Source: Streptomyces caniferus
Lineage (GTDB): Bacteria > Actinomycetota > Actinomycetes > Streptomycetales > Streptomycetaceae
Direction: 5' to 3'
Length of the DNA stretch: 64,000 nt
Assembly: GCF_009811555.1 (NCBI RefSeq)
Contig: NZ_BLIN01000005.1
Coordinates: forward strand, 3,109,501-3,173,500
The position numbers and the translations under genes were made by a program. Shown here piece after piece: positions 16,169 to 23,614 of the stretch (positions are counted from its first letter, which is position 1; the number at the start of each line of letters is the position of its first letter). The notes below the pieces were generated by a model. That model ran no database searches, was not told where the DNA came from, and worked only from the letters and a program-made list of their open reading frames with translations.

Positions 16169-17151
16169 GCGAGGAACGCCTCGACCTCGTCGGCCGTGGG
16201 CATCGCGGAGGAGCAGGCGAGGCGCGAGGCGACCAGCGCGCCGGCGGCGTTGGCATAGCGCATCATCGGCTCCAGGTCCCAGCCGGCCAGCAGACCGTGG
16301 CAGAGCGAGCCGCCGAACGAGTCGCCGGCGCCCAGGCCGTTGACGACCTCGACGGGGGTGGGCGGGACCTCGGCGGTGCGGCCGTCGCGATGCACGGCGA
16401 GCACACCCTTGGGGCCCTGCTTGATGACGGCGAGCTCCACGCCCATGTCCAGCAGCGCCTGGGCGCAGGCCTTGGGATCGCGCAGCCCGGTGGCGACCTC
16501 GGCCTCGTCGACATTGCCGACGGCCACGGTGGCGTACCGGAGGGCGGCTTCGTAGTACGGCCGGGCGGCCGCCATCGCTGCGGCCCCGCTCGCACCGCCG
16601 TCCCCGGAGGCACCGCCCTCACCGCCCCAGAACATCGGCCGCCAGTCGAGGTCGAAGACGGTCGTGCCCACCTTGGCGCGGGCCTCCAGCGCGGCGAGCG
16701 TGGCACCGCGGCTGGGCTCCTCGCACAGCCCCGTGCCGGTGATCCAGAAGATCCGGGCGGCCGCGATCGCGTCCCGGTCCAGCTCCTCGGGGTGGATGAC
16801 CAGGTCGGGCGCCTTGGGACGGCGGTAGAAGTAGAGCGGGAAGTCGTCCGGCGGAAAGATCTCGCAGAAGGTGACCGGCGTCGGATAGGCGTCGACGGGG
16901 GTCACCCAGCGGTCGTCCACCCCGAAGTCGCGCAGCGCCTGGTGGACGTAGTCGCCGAACGGGTCCCTTCCGGTACGGCTGATGACGGCGCTCCGCCGGC
17001 CGAGCCGGGCCGCGGCGACCGCCACATTGGTGGCCGAACCACCGAGGAACTTCCCGAACGTCTCCACCTGCGCCAGCGACACACCGGTCTGCAGCGGATA
17101 GATGTCGACTCCGATGCGCCCCATGGTGATCAGGTCGTACGGCTCGGTCAT
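16159..17151 (-). CDS. iolC: 5-dehydro-2-deoxygluconokinase
   Basis: 330 residues. A PfkB-family sugar kinase that phosphorylates 2-deoxy-5-keto-gluconate at C6 with ATP. Seen: MGRIGVDIYP at the start, GGSATNVAVAAARLG (PfkB signature 1), and VNGLGAGDSFGGSLCHGLL (signature 2 with the catalytic Asp of GAGDSF). An insertion of about 15 Gly/Ala/Ser residues after DLDWRPMFWGG is low in complexity and probably a surface loop. First gene of the minus-strand iol operon, facing the IolE-like gene across a 363-base promoter region. Its stop lies in a 15-bp tandem repeat. Confidence 0.92.
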   Translation of the reverse strand: MTEPYDLITMGRIGVDIYPLQTGVSLAQVETFGKFLGGSATNVAVAAARLGRRSAVISRTGRDPFGDYVHQALRDFGVDDRWVTPVDAYPTPVTFCEIFPPDDFPLYFYRRPKAPDLVIHPEELDRDAIAAARIFWITGTGLCEEPSRGATLAALEARAKVGTTVFDLDWRPMFWGGEGGASGDGGASGAAAMAAARPYYEAALRYATVAVGNVDEAEVATGLRDPKACAQALLDMGVELAVIKQGPKGVLAVHRDGRTAEVPPTPVEVVNGLGAGDSFGGSLCHGLLAGWDLEPMMRYANAAGALVASRLACSSAMPTADEVEAFLADR

Positions 17152-17209
17152 GTGCGCCCCTTCGGGTCGGCCGGCGCGGCGGGTTCGGCGGGTTCGGCTC
17201 TGAGGAAAG

Positions 17210-17238
17210 GTCTAACGGGGACAGTCAGACCCTGTCAA
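17210..17238 (-). promoter_or_regulatory. candidate iolC operon promoter
   Basis: On the minus strand TTGACA (17233-17238) is separated by 17 bases from TTAGAC (17210-17215). The spacer and -35 overlap an inverted repeat GACAG-7-CTGTC (17220-17236). Transcription would run into iolC after a leader of about 50 bases. Confidence 0.55.
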
Positions 17239-17244
17239 TACTTT

Positions 17245-17260
17245 GTCCTTACATACTGAC
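17245..17260. promoter_or_regulatory. candidate iol operator 1
   Basis: Reads GTCAGTATGTAAGGAC on the minus strand, upstream of the iolC -35. It matches operator 2 (GTCCTTATGTCAGGAC) at 13 of 16 positions in the opposite orientation. A shared repressor for both promoters is an inference. Confidence 0.45.
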
Positions 17261-17392
17261 GTCGGGAAGGGGAAGGTGAGGCGGATGGCGCGCGGAGAGG
17301 GGGCGACCGTTCACCCCCGGCACCCCCAAGCCCCCAAGCCCCCCGGACCCCGGGCACCTCCGGGTTCCCGCCACCCTCCCCAAGGCGACAAA

Positions 17393-17416
17393 GTCCTTAA
17401 GTCCTTATGTCAGGAC
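17393..17416. promoter_or_regulatory. candidate iol operator 2
   Basis: Two GTCCTTA half-sites 8 bases apart (17393, 17401); the second forms the inverted repeat GTCCT-6-AGGAC. The site lies just upstream of the -35 of the IolE-like gene. No iolR-type GntR gene is in the window. Confidence 0.45.
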
Positions 17417-17422
17417 GAAGTC

Positions 17423-17451
17423 TTGACACTCCCCGGGGCGACAGAGAGGCT
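17423..17451 (+). promoter_or_regulatory. candidate promoter of the IolE-like gene
   Basis: TTGACA (17423-17428), a 17-base spacer and GAGGCT (17446-17451), which keeps the A and T of the TAnnnT -10 pattern. It would give a leader of about 57 bases before the ATG at 17515. Confidence 0.4.
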
Positions 17452-17514
17452 GTGCCCCACGACCCGCCCCAGCGCCTCCCGGTCACCGCCGACCGGCGAG
17501 AGGAGAGCCGCAGC

Positions 17515-18435
17515 ATGTCCGTTCCCCATGCCGCCCCGCCCGTCCTGGACCGCCTTCGCGTCGGTTCCGCACCCGACTCATGGGGAGTCTGGTTCCCCGA
17601 CGACGACCAGCAGGTCCCCTGGCAGCGCTTCCTGGACGAGGTGGCCGAGGCCGGCTACGAGTGGATCGAGCTCGGCCCGTACGGCTACCTGCCCACCGAC
17701 CCCGCCGTCCTGCACGACGAGATCGCCCGCCGCAGCCTGAAGGTCTCGGCCGGCACGATCTTCACCTCCCTGCACCACGGCCCGTCCGTATGGGACAAGA
17801 CCTGGGCGCACGTCTCCGAGGTCGCCACCCTCACCCAGGCGATGGGCGCCGGGCACCTCGTCGTCATCCCCTCCTTCTGGCGGGACGACAAGACCGCCGA
17901 GGAGATCGAGCCGCGCGAGCTGACCACGGAGCAGTGGAAGCACCTGACCACCGGCATGGAGCGGCTGGGCAAGCAGGTGCGGGACGAGTTCGGGCTGGAC
18001 ATCGTCGTCCACCCGCACGCCGACACCCATATCGACACCGAGGAACACGTCGAGCGGTTCCTGCACGTCACCGACTCCGACCTGGTCAACCTCTGCCTGG
18101 ACACCGGCCATTACGCGTACTGCGGCGGCGACAGCGTCAAGCTCATCCGCACCTACGGCGAGCGGATCGGCTACCTCCACCTCAAGCAGGTCGACCCGGA
18201 CATCCTCGGCGACGTCGTCGCGAAGGGCACGCCGTTCGGTCCGGCCGTCAAGCAGGGCGTGATGTGCGAGCCGCCGCTCGGTGTGCCCGCACTGCCGCCC
18301 GTCCTGCAGGCCGCCCAGGAACTGAATGTCGACCTCTTCGCCATCGTCGAGCAGGACATGTACCCCTGCCCGCCCGACCAGCCGTTCCCCATCGCCGAGC
18401 GCACCCGCCGCTTCCTGCGCTCCTGCGGCGCCTGA
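17515..18435 (+). CDS. sugar phosphate isomerase/epimerase, IolE/MocC-like, inositol locus
   Basis: 306 residues. An AP-endonuclease-2-type TIM barrel. ATG 17515 has AGGAGAG 8 bases upstream. Metal ligands can be read in the conserved strands: ELGPYGYLP, VHPHADTHIDTEEHV, LDTGHYAYCGGD, YLHLKQVDPD and AIVEQDMY. The IVEQDMYP ending resembles rhizopine/inosose-processing members (MocC, IolE). In this locus it most likely dehydrates scyllo-inosose or isomerises an inosose. Which of IolE, IolH or IolI it equals cannot be told by eye. It is divergent from iolC and followed after 349 bases by iolG. Confidence 0.8.
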   Translation: MSVPHAAPPVLDRLRVGSAPDSWGVWFPDDDQQVPWQRFLDEVAEAGYEWIELGPYGYLPTDPAVLHDEIARRSLKVSAGTIFTSLHHGPSVWDKTWAHVSEVATLTQAMGAGHLVVIPSFWRDDKTAEEIEPRELTTEQWKHLTTGMERLGKQVRDEFGLDIVVHPHADTHIDTEEHVERFLHVTDSDLVNLCLDTGHYAYCGGDSVKLIRTYGERIGYLHLKQVDPDILGDVVAKGTPFGPAVKQGVMCEPPLGVPALPPVLQAAQELNVDLFAIVEQDMYPCPPDQPFPIAERTRRFLRSCGA

Positions 18436-18502
18436 GCCGTCCGCGCCCGGTGCACGCACCGGACCCCCGGGCGTCACGCGCGCGGCGACGAGACCTCGCG
18501 CG

Positions 18503-18652
18503 CCCGCACCTCAAGGCCGTGCACCTGGAGGCCGCGCACCGGCAGGCCGCGCGCCCGGAGGCCAAGCACCTCAGGGCCGAGCGCCTCAGGGTCGCGCGCC
18601 CGCCGGCCGCACCCCAGGAGGCTGGGCGGCTTCCGGCCGCGCGCCTTGATGC
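18503..18652. repeat. ten-copy degenerate 15-bp tandem array
   Basis: Units near CGCGCACCTCAGGGC repeat with an exact 15-base period from 18503 to 18652. In one plus frame every unit reads as Arg-Ala-Pro-x-Gly with mostly synonymous third-base differences (GCA/GCG, CCT/CCG/CCC). That frame has no credible start and ends at TGA 18647-18649. The rest of the 349-base gap between the IolE-like gene and iolG holds only a short hairpin and promoter sequence. Confidence 0.8.
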
Positions 18653-18757
18653 ATGCGGCCCAGGCAGGTATGTCTCGCATGCGTATGCCTCACGACGCCT
18701 CCTCACACCCCGGCAACGATTACGGAGAGTAATCAGTTCCCAGGGCACATCACACTC

Positions 18758-18773
18758 CGTAGCACGTAAGGAC
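18758..18773. promoter_or_regulatory. iol operator-like half site before iolG
   Basis: Contains GTAAGGAC (18766-18773), identical to the conserved half of iol operator 1; 11 of 16 positions agree overall. It ends 11 bases before the iolG ATG. Weak evidence of co-regulation. Confidence 0.3.
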
Positions 18774-18784
18774 TCGAGGACGAC

Positions 18785-19804
18785 ATGACTTCGCACGAAA
18801 CGCTCGGGGTGGCGGTCATCGGCACCGGCCGGATGGGCGCCGACCACGTACGCCGGATCGACGAGGTGATCAGCGGCGCCCGGGTGGCGGCCGTGGTCGA
18901 CATCGACGCGGACCGCATCAAACGCCTCGCCGACGGCATCGCAGGGTGCACCCCGTACACCGACCCGGCCGCCGCCATGGACGACCCCGCGGTGGATGCC
19001 GTACTGATCGCTTCGCCGGGCCCCGCGCACGAGGCGGCGCTGCTGGATGCCTTCGCGCGGGATCTGCCCGTGCTGTGCGAGAAGCCGCTGACGCCGGACG
19101 CCGCCTCCGCGCTGCGCGTCCTGGAGGCCGAGCAGGCTCTGGGGCACCGTCGCGTCCAGGTCGGTTTCATGCGCCGTTACGACGCCGACTACCGCTCCCT
19201 CAAGTCCCTTCTGGAGCAGGGCACCTACGGTCGTCCGCTGATGCTGCACAACAAGCACCGCAACGCCGACACCCCGCCCGGCTTCACCAACGCGATGATG
19301 ATCAACGACTCGGTGGTGCACGAGATCGATGTGACGCGCTGGCTGCTGGAGGAGGAGATCACCGCGGTCCGGGTGCTGCGCCCGGCCCCCACCGGCAACG
19401 CGCCGGAGGGTCTCAGCGACCCGCAGCTGATCCTCTTCGAGACCGCGGGCGGCCAGGTCGTGGACACCGAACTCTTCGTCAACTGCGGGTTCGGCTACCA
19501 GGTCAGTTGCGAGGCGGTCTGCGAGGGCGGCACCGCCCGGATCGGCGACGACCACGGGGTGTTCAGCAACGCCGCGGGCCGCTGGGGCGGCGTGGTTCCC
19601 CCCGGTTTCGTGGAGCGCTTCGAGGAGGCCTACGACCGGCAGGTGCAGCGCTGGGTGAACGCCACCCGGCGCGGCGAGACCGAGGGCCCCAGCTGCTGGG
19701 ACGGTTACGCCGCGGCCGCGGTGTGCGAGGCGGGCGTACGGGCCCAGACCACCGGCGAGCGGGTGACCGTCGAGCTGATCGAGCGGCCCGCGCTGTACCG
19801 CTGA
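18785..19804 (+). CDS. iolG: Gfo/Idh/MocA dehydrogenase, probable inositol 2-dehydrogenase
   Basis: 339 residues. The N-terminal Rossmann fold begins [25 protein letters not shown] carries the conserved lysine of the EKP motif. [15 protein letters not shown] holds the Asp/His pair expected for inositol dehydrogenases. It oxidises myo-inositol to scyllo-inosose with NAD+. AAGGACTCGAGGA lies upstream of the ATG. It is followed by a small open frame and the sugar porter on the same strand. A second paralogue lies at 24985. Confidence 0.85.
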   Translation: MTSHETLGVAVIGTGRMGADHVRRIDEVISGARVAAVVDIDADRIKRLADGIAGCTPYTDPAAAMDDPAVDAVLIASPGPAHEAALLDAFARDLPVLCEKPLTPDAASALRVLEAEQALGHRRVQVGFMRRYDADYRSLKSLLEQGTYGRPLMLHNKHRNADTPPGFTNAMMINDSVVHEIDVTRWLLEEEITAVRVLRPAPTGNAPEGLSDPQLILFETAGGQVVDTELFVNCGFGYQVSCEAVCEGGTARIGDDHGVFSNAAGRWGGVVPPGFVERFEEAYDRQVQRWVNATRRGETEGPSCWDGYAAAAVCEAGVRAQTTGERVTVELIERPALYR

Positions 19805-19879
19805 GGCGCGGCCGCCCCCGTCCCACCGGAAGGCCTCGCCCCCGTCAAGAGGCACGCACCACCGAAAGGCCCCCGCACC

Positions 19880-20011
19880 ATGTACGTCGTTCCTGACGCC
19901 GGCACCCTTCCCGCCGGCCCCATACCCCTGCGCCCCTGCCCCTCCCCGGCCGTGCCGGTCCAGGCCCCGGTCACTGCCGCGGGTTCGACCGGCCCGGCGT
20001 ACCGGAGCTGA
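19880..20011 (+). CDS. possible 43-residue proline-rich leader peptide
   Basis: An open frame from ATG 19880 (MYVVPDAGTLPAGPIPLRPC) to TGA 20009-20011. It ends two bases before the ATG of the sugar porter, so terminating ribosomes could re-start there. AAAGG lies 14 bases upstream, which is far for a ribosome site. No family is recognised. It could be a coupling leader or chance. Confidence 0.3.
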   Translation: MYVVPDAGTLPAGPIPLRPCPSPAVPVQAPVTAAGSTGPAYRS

Positions 20012-20013
20012 CG

Positions 20014-21426
20014 ATGGTCGCTCCGGCCAGCCAGGTGGCGTCCACCGGCCCGCGCGAGAGCGTGCGGGCCGGCGGCGCCAAGCGCTTCATCGTCGGCATC
20101 GCTGCCATTGCCGCCCTCGGCGGCGCCCTGTTCGGCTACGACACCGGAGTGATCTCCGGCGCCCTCCCCTTCATGGAGGAACGCTTCGGCCTCACCTCTC
20201 TCGGCGAGGGCATCATCACCAGCGCGCTGCTGATCGGCGCGGCCTTCGGTTCGCTGATCGGCGGCCGGATGTCCGATGCGCTGGGCCGGCGCAAGGCGCT
20301 GCTGTGGGCGGGCCTGGTGTTCATCGGCGGTGCGCTGGCCGTCGCGCTCTCACCGAGCGTTCCCTTCATGACCGTGGCACGCTTCGTCCTCGGGCTCGCC
20401 GTCGGCAGCGCCTCCGTCATCACCCCGCTGTACCTGTCCGAGATCGCGCCTCCGCACATCCGGGGCCGGCTGGTCTCCTTCAATTCGCTGATGATCGTCA
20501 GCGGTCAGCTGCTCGCCTACCTCATCAATGCCGTTCTGGCGCACTGGGCCGCCTGGCGCTGGATGCTGGGTCTTGCGGCGCTGCCCGCCGTGGCGCTGTT
20601 CGTCGGGCTGTTCTTCCTGCCCGATACGCCGCGCTGGTACATCAGCAAGGGGCGGACGGACGAGGCGGCCCGGGTGCTGCACCGTACGCTGCCCGCCGAG
20701 GACGTCCCCGCCGAGCTGGCCCGTATCGATCACGCGCGCACCCTGGAGGCCGACGCCCGGCGTGGCGCCTGGCAGCAGTTGCGCACCCCGTGGGTGCGGC
20801 GGCTCCTGCTGGTCGGCATCGGTCTGGCGGCGGTCCAGCAGATCACCGGGGTCAACGCCGTCATCTATTTCGCGCCGAAGATCCTGGCGTCGACCGGCCT
20901 GGGCACCGGCGCGTCGATCACCGCCACCATCGCGGTCGGTGCGATCTCCGTCCTGGCCACCGCGATCGGGATGTCCCTGATCGACCGGGTCGGCCGGCGG
21001 CCCATGCTCCTTACGGGTCTGGCCGGTATGGCCGTCTCGCTCGCCCTGCTCGGCGCCGCCTTCCGCCTGCCGCACTCCACGGCCGTCAGCGCCCTCGTCC
21101 TCGGTCTGATGGTCCTCTACATGGCGTTCATGCAGGCCACTCTCAACACCGGGGTCTGGCTGCTGCTCGCCGAGATGTTCCCGCTCAAGGTGCGCGGACT
21201 GGCCATGGGCGCCGCGGTGTTCGTGATGTGGCTGGTCAACTTCGGTGTCGCGCTCGCCTTCCCGCTGCTGCTCGACGCGATCGGCGCCGGCACCACGTTC
21301 TGGTTCTTCGGCGTGATGTGCGTGCTGTCCCTGGTGTTCTGCAAGCGGTTCGCACCGGAGACGAAGGGGCTGGCCCTGGAGGACCTGGAGCACGAGCTGC
21401 GCAAGGCGGCGACGAGCGGCAGCTGA
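20014..21426 (+). CDS. sugar porter (MFS), probable myo-inositol:proton symporter
   Basis: 470 residues with twelve predicted membrane segments. Sugar-porter signatures are all present: GYDTGVISGAL in helix 1, GGRMSDALGRRKALL, RFVLGLAVGSASVITPLYLSE, the post-helix-6 motif LPDTPRWYISKG, QQITGVNAVIYFAP in helix 7, and the terminal FAPETKGLALEDLE. The inositol role is inferred from its place right after iolG. It is probably on the transcript that starts at the IolE-like gene or iolG. Confidence 0.85.
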   Translation: MVAPASQVASTGPRESVRAGGAKRFIVGIAAIAALGGALFGYDTGVISGALPFMEERFGLTSLGEGIITSALLIGAAFGSLIGGRMSDALGRRKALLWAGLVFIGGALAVALSPSVPFMTVARFVLGLAVGSASVITPLYLSEIAPPHIRGRLVSFNSLMIVSGQLLAYLINAVLAHWAAWRWMLGLAALPAVALFVGLFFLPDTPRWYISKGRTDEAARVLHRTLPAEDVPAELARIDHARTLEADARRGAWQQLRTPWVRRLLLVGIGLAAVQQITGVNAVIYFAPKILASTGLGTGASITATIAVGAISVLATAIGMSLIDRVGRRPMLLTGLAGMAVSLALLGAAFRLPHSTAVSALVLGLMVLYMAFMQATLNTGVWLLLAEMFPLKVRGLAMGAAVFVMWLVNFGVALAFPLLLDAIGAGTTFWFFGVMCVLSLVFCKRFAPETKGLALEDLEHELRKAATSGS

Positions 21427-21548
21427 GGGTAGGGGGCCGGGAGCGGGAACTCACGGCGGCCAACGGGCGAAGTGGTGAGGACGCGCCGGAACCGCGGACC
21501 GCTCCCCCGGCGTCGAAACGGGTGGAATCACATCCAACGGGGGAAACG

Positions 21549-21923
21549 GTGGAATTCGTGAATGCCATTGCTCTCAGCCATGCCGTCAAGCGCACGGCCG
21601 TCCTGACCGCGACCGCGGGGCTGCTGACCGCCGGACTGCTCACCGGTCCGGCGTCCGCCGACAGTCCGGCCGCCGGCCGGCCCGGCACACTGGCCGCCTG
21701 CGCCTACTACAGCGGAAGCGCCCTCACCGTCTACGGGCAGCGCGGCGACCGCGTCTCGCAGGTGCAGTGCCTGCTGGCGAACCGCCGCTATCTCCCGTGG
21801 AGGGACGTGACCGGGTACTTCGGTCCCAAGACCCGGGCCGCGGTGAAGAAGTTCCAGTCCCGGCACCATCTGACCGCCAACGGCAAGGTCGACAAGAAGA
21901 CCTGGCGGGCGCTCTACGCCTGA
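21549..21923 (+). CDS. secreted peptidoglycan-binding-domain protein
   Basis: 124 residues from GTG 21549 (GTG 21558 is equally possible; both have G-rich sites 4 bases upstream). The signal peptide ends near GPASADSP. The remaining domain is a PG_binding_1 fold: GQRGDRVSQVQCLLANRRYLP, then GYFGPKTRAAVKKFQSRHHL and GKVDKKTWRALYA. Two cysteines (LAACAYYS, VQCLL) may pair. It carries no catalytic domain, so it is a small wall-binding protein. It is followed by a strong terminator. Confidence 0.8.
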   Translation: MEFVNAIALSHAVKRTAVLTATAGLLTAGLLTGPASADSPAAGRPGTLAACAYYSGSALTVYGQRGDRVSQVQCLLANRRYLPWRDVTGYFGPKTRAAVKKFQSRHHLTANGKVDKKTWRALYA

Positions 21924-22032
21924 GCCGGTGGGGCAGGCGGGCGGTTGACCCACTGAGGCGGGCGATCCGCTGCGTCACGGGCGGGGCGATCCGCCGACGG
22001 CGGGCCGACCGTCCGGCAGGTCAGCGGTGTAC

Positions 22033-22074
22033 GTGTGGCGGGCGGTTTCCCAGCAGGGGAACCGCCCGCCACAC
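22033..22074 (+). terminator. strong hairpin terminator
   Basis: An 18-base stem beginning GTGTGGCGGGCGGTT, with one bulged base and loop AGCAG, lies 110 bases past the wall-binding protein gene. Confidence 0.75.
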
Positions 22075-22345
22075 GGCTGTTCGCACGGTGCTCCCCGGAC
22101 CGGGCAGGGCTTCCGTCGCGCGGCCGGGCCCTGCCGCGGACCGTCCCGCGCCCGTCACAGCCATCCGGCCCGCGTCACGGCTGTCACCGTTACGCGGGGC
22201 TTCCGTCACAGCCGATCAACAGCCCCTCCCCGATGGTTACTCGGTGTCGTTGTCCAGGCACAGGGTGAGTGATCACCAGGCCGTACGCATCCCCCTGCCG
22301 GCTCCCCGGGCCGACCCTGCGTACGGCGCTCAGGAGGTGGCAGAG
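22075..22345. other. gene-free stretch
   Basis: No convincing coding frame, repeat or hairpin was seen in these 271 bases apart from the ribosome-binding site AGGAGGTGG (22332-22340) of the next gene. It must hold the promoter of that gene, but no clear -35/-10 pair could be picked. Confidence 0.4.
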
Positions 22346-22540
22346 ATGACCGACCGCAAGCTCTGGTCGTACAAGGAGATCGCCGCGCACATCCAGGTGC
22401 AGCCGGACACCGTGCGCTCCTACCGCAAGCACGGGCTGCTGCCCGAACCGGATCTGGTGGAGCGCGGAAAACCGTACTGGTTCGCCGACACGGTCAGAGC
22501 GTGGGTGGCGCAGCGACCGGGCCAACGCGGCCGGCGCTGA
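22346..22540 (+). CDS. small MerR/excisionase-like helix-turn-helix protein
   Basis: 64 residues from ATG 22346, with a near-perfect AGGAGGTGG upstream. LWSYKEIAAHIQVQPDTVRSYRKHGLLPEPDLVERGKPYWFADTVRAWVAQRPG is, in two overlapping halves, the winged helix-turn-helix of the MerR N-terminus or phage excisionases, with no effector domain. Similar stand-alone proteins are frequent in Streptomyces and most have no assigned target. There is no integrase nearby, so a recombination role is not supported. Confidence 0.75.
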   Translation: MTDRKLWSYKEIAAHIQVQPDTVRSYRKHGLLPEPDLVERGKPYWFADTVRAWVAQRPGQRGRR

Positions 22541-22622
22541 GAGCCACCGGAACCGGCCCGGGCCCGGCACCCGGGCGACGCCGGGGCCCGGGCAGCACCC
22601 ACCCGCCAGGCTTCCCCGGCCC

Positions 22623-22628
22623 TACGAT
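22623..22628 (+). promoter_or_regulatory. -10 hexamer for a leaderless start
   Basis: TACGAT followed by 6 bases and ATG 22635. The GAGG between them is too close to act as a ribosome site, so a leaderless start is likely. Confidence 0.45.
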
Positions 22629-22634
22629 CGAGGT

Positions 22635-23558
22635 ATGCCCCGGACGTCCCCAACAGCGGCGCCCGCCCGGATCGCGGTGATCGGCGGCGGTGCGATCGGC
22701 GGCTACACCGCCGCCCTCGCGCAGTGGGCCGGTCTCGACGTCACGCTGTGCGTCCGCAGCCCGCTGGACTCCCTGAGCGTCGAGAGCAGTGGCACGGTCC
22801 GCCCCGCGGCGGTGCGTATCGTCACCGATCCGGCGCAGGTCACACCGGTCGACTGGGTGCTGCTGACCACCAAGGCGCAGGACACGGCGGGTGCCGAGGG
22901 CTGGCTGCGGCGGCTGTGCGGCCGGGACACCGCCGTCGCGGTGCTGCAGAACGGCATCGGCCAGGAGGAGCGCGTCGCTCCGCTCGTTCCGCGGGGCACC
23001 CGCATCCTGCCCACCGTGGTCTACATCTCGGCGGAGCGCACCGCGCCGGGCCGGATCCTGCATCATGTCGCCAGCGAACTGCATGTGCCCGAGGGCCCGT
23101 TGGCCGACCGGTTCGCCGCCCTGCTGGACGGCAGCGGGCTGCGGGTGCACCGCGTGCCCGACTTCACGACGGCCGCCTGGCGCAAGCTGTTCACCAACCT
23201 CGCGGCCAACCCGATCACGGCGCTGCTCCAGCAGCGGATAGGGATCTTCGCCGATCCGGAGATGGCCGCGCTCACCCGCGATCTGCTGCGCGAGGCGGCC
23301 GTCGTCGCGCGTGCCGAGGGCGCGGACATCGGTGAGGCGGACATCTCCAGGACGCTGCGGCTCTACGCCACCGCACCCCGGGACGGTGGCTCCTCGATGC
23401 TCTACGACCGCCTGGCGGGCCGCCCGCTGGAGCATGAGTTCCTCACCGGCGCGGTGGTCGGGGCCGGTGGACGGCACGGCATCGCCACCCCGTTGAACAG
23501 CATGCTGCTGACCCTGCTGCGTGCCGTGGACCGCGAGCTGCGGGGCGGGCGGGCGTAG
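22635..23558 (+). CDS. ketopantoate reductase-family (PanE/ApbA) oxidoreductase
   Basis: 307 residues. The Rossmann motif is IAVIGGGAIGGYTAALAQWAG. TTKAQDT and LQNGIGQEE are the ApbA substrate-loop motifs, and WRKLFTNLAANPITALL supplies the conserved Lys/Asn pair. The C-terminal helical domain ends with MLYDRLAGRPLEHEFLTGAVV. The family reduces 2-dehydropantoate with NADPH. Paralogues outside the pantothenate operon often act on other 2-oxo acids, so the exact substrate is open. Leaderless start inferred. Confidence 0.8.
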   Translation: MPRTSPTAAPARIAVIGGGAIGGYTAALAQWAGLDVTLCVRSPLDSLSVESSGTVRPAAVRIVTDPAQVTPVDWVLLTTKAQDTAGAEGWLRRLCGRDTAVAVLQNGIGQEERVAPLVPRGTRILPTVVYISAERTAPGRILHHVASELHVPEGPLADRFAALLDGSGLRVHRVPDFTTAAWRKLFTNLAANPITALLQQRIGIFADPEMAALTRDLLREAAVVARAEGADIGEADISRTLRLYATAPRDGGSSMLYDRLAGRPLEHEFLTGAVVGAGGRHGIATPLNSMLLTLLRAVDRELRGGRA

Positions 23559-23614
23559 GGGCGCAGGGCGGCGGGCCGGCCGGACGGGCCGGGGCGAGGA
23601 TTCCCGCGCGCCGG

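Noticed and set aside
18458..18788. A pentapeptide-repeat protein gene over the 15-bp array
   Set aside because: The frame has no start codon with a ribosome site between the upstream gene and the array. It is listed as a repeat and the coding hint is given as a finding.
22346..22540. Evidence for an integrated element via an excisionase-like gene
   Set aside because: No integrase, attachment-site repeat, tRNA or replication gene is near; the small HTH type is common outside mobile elements.
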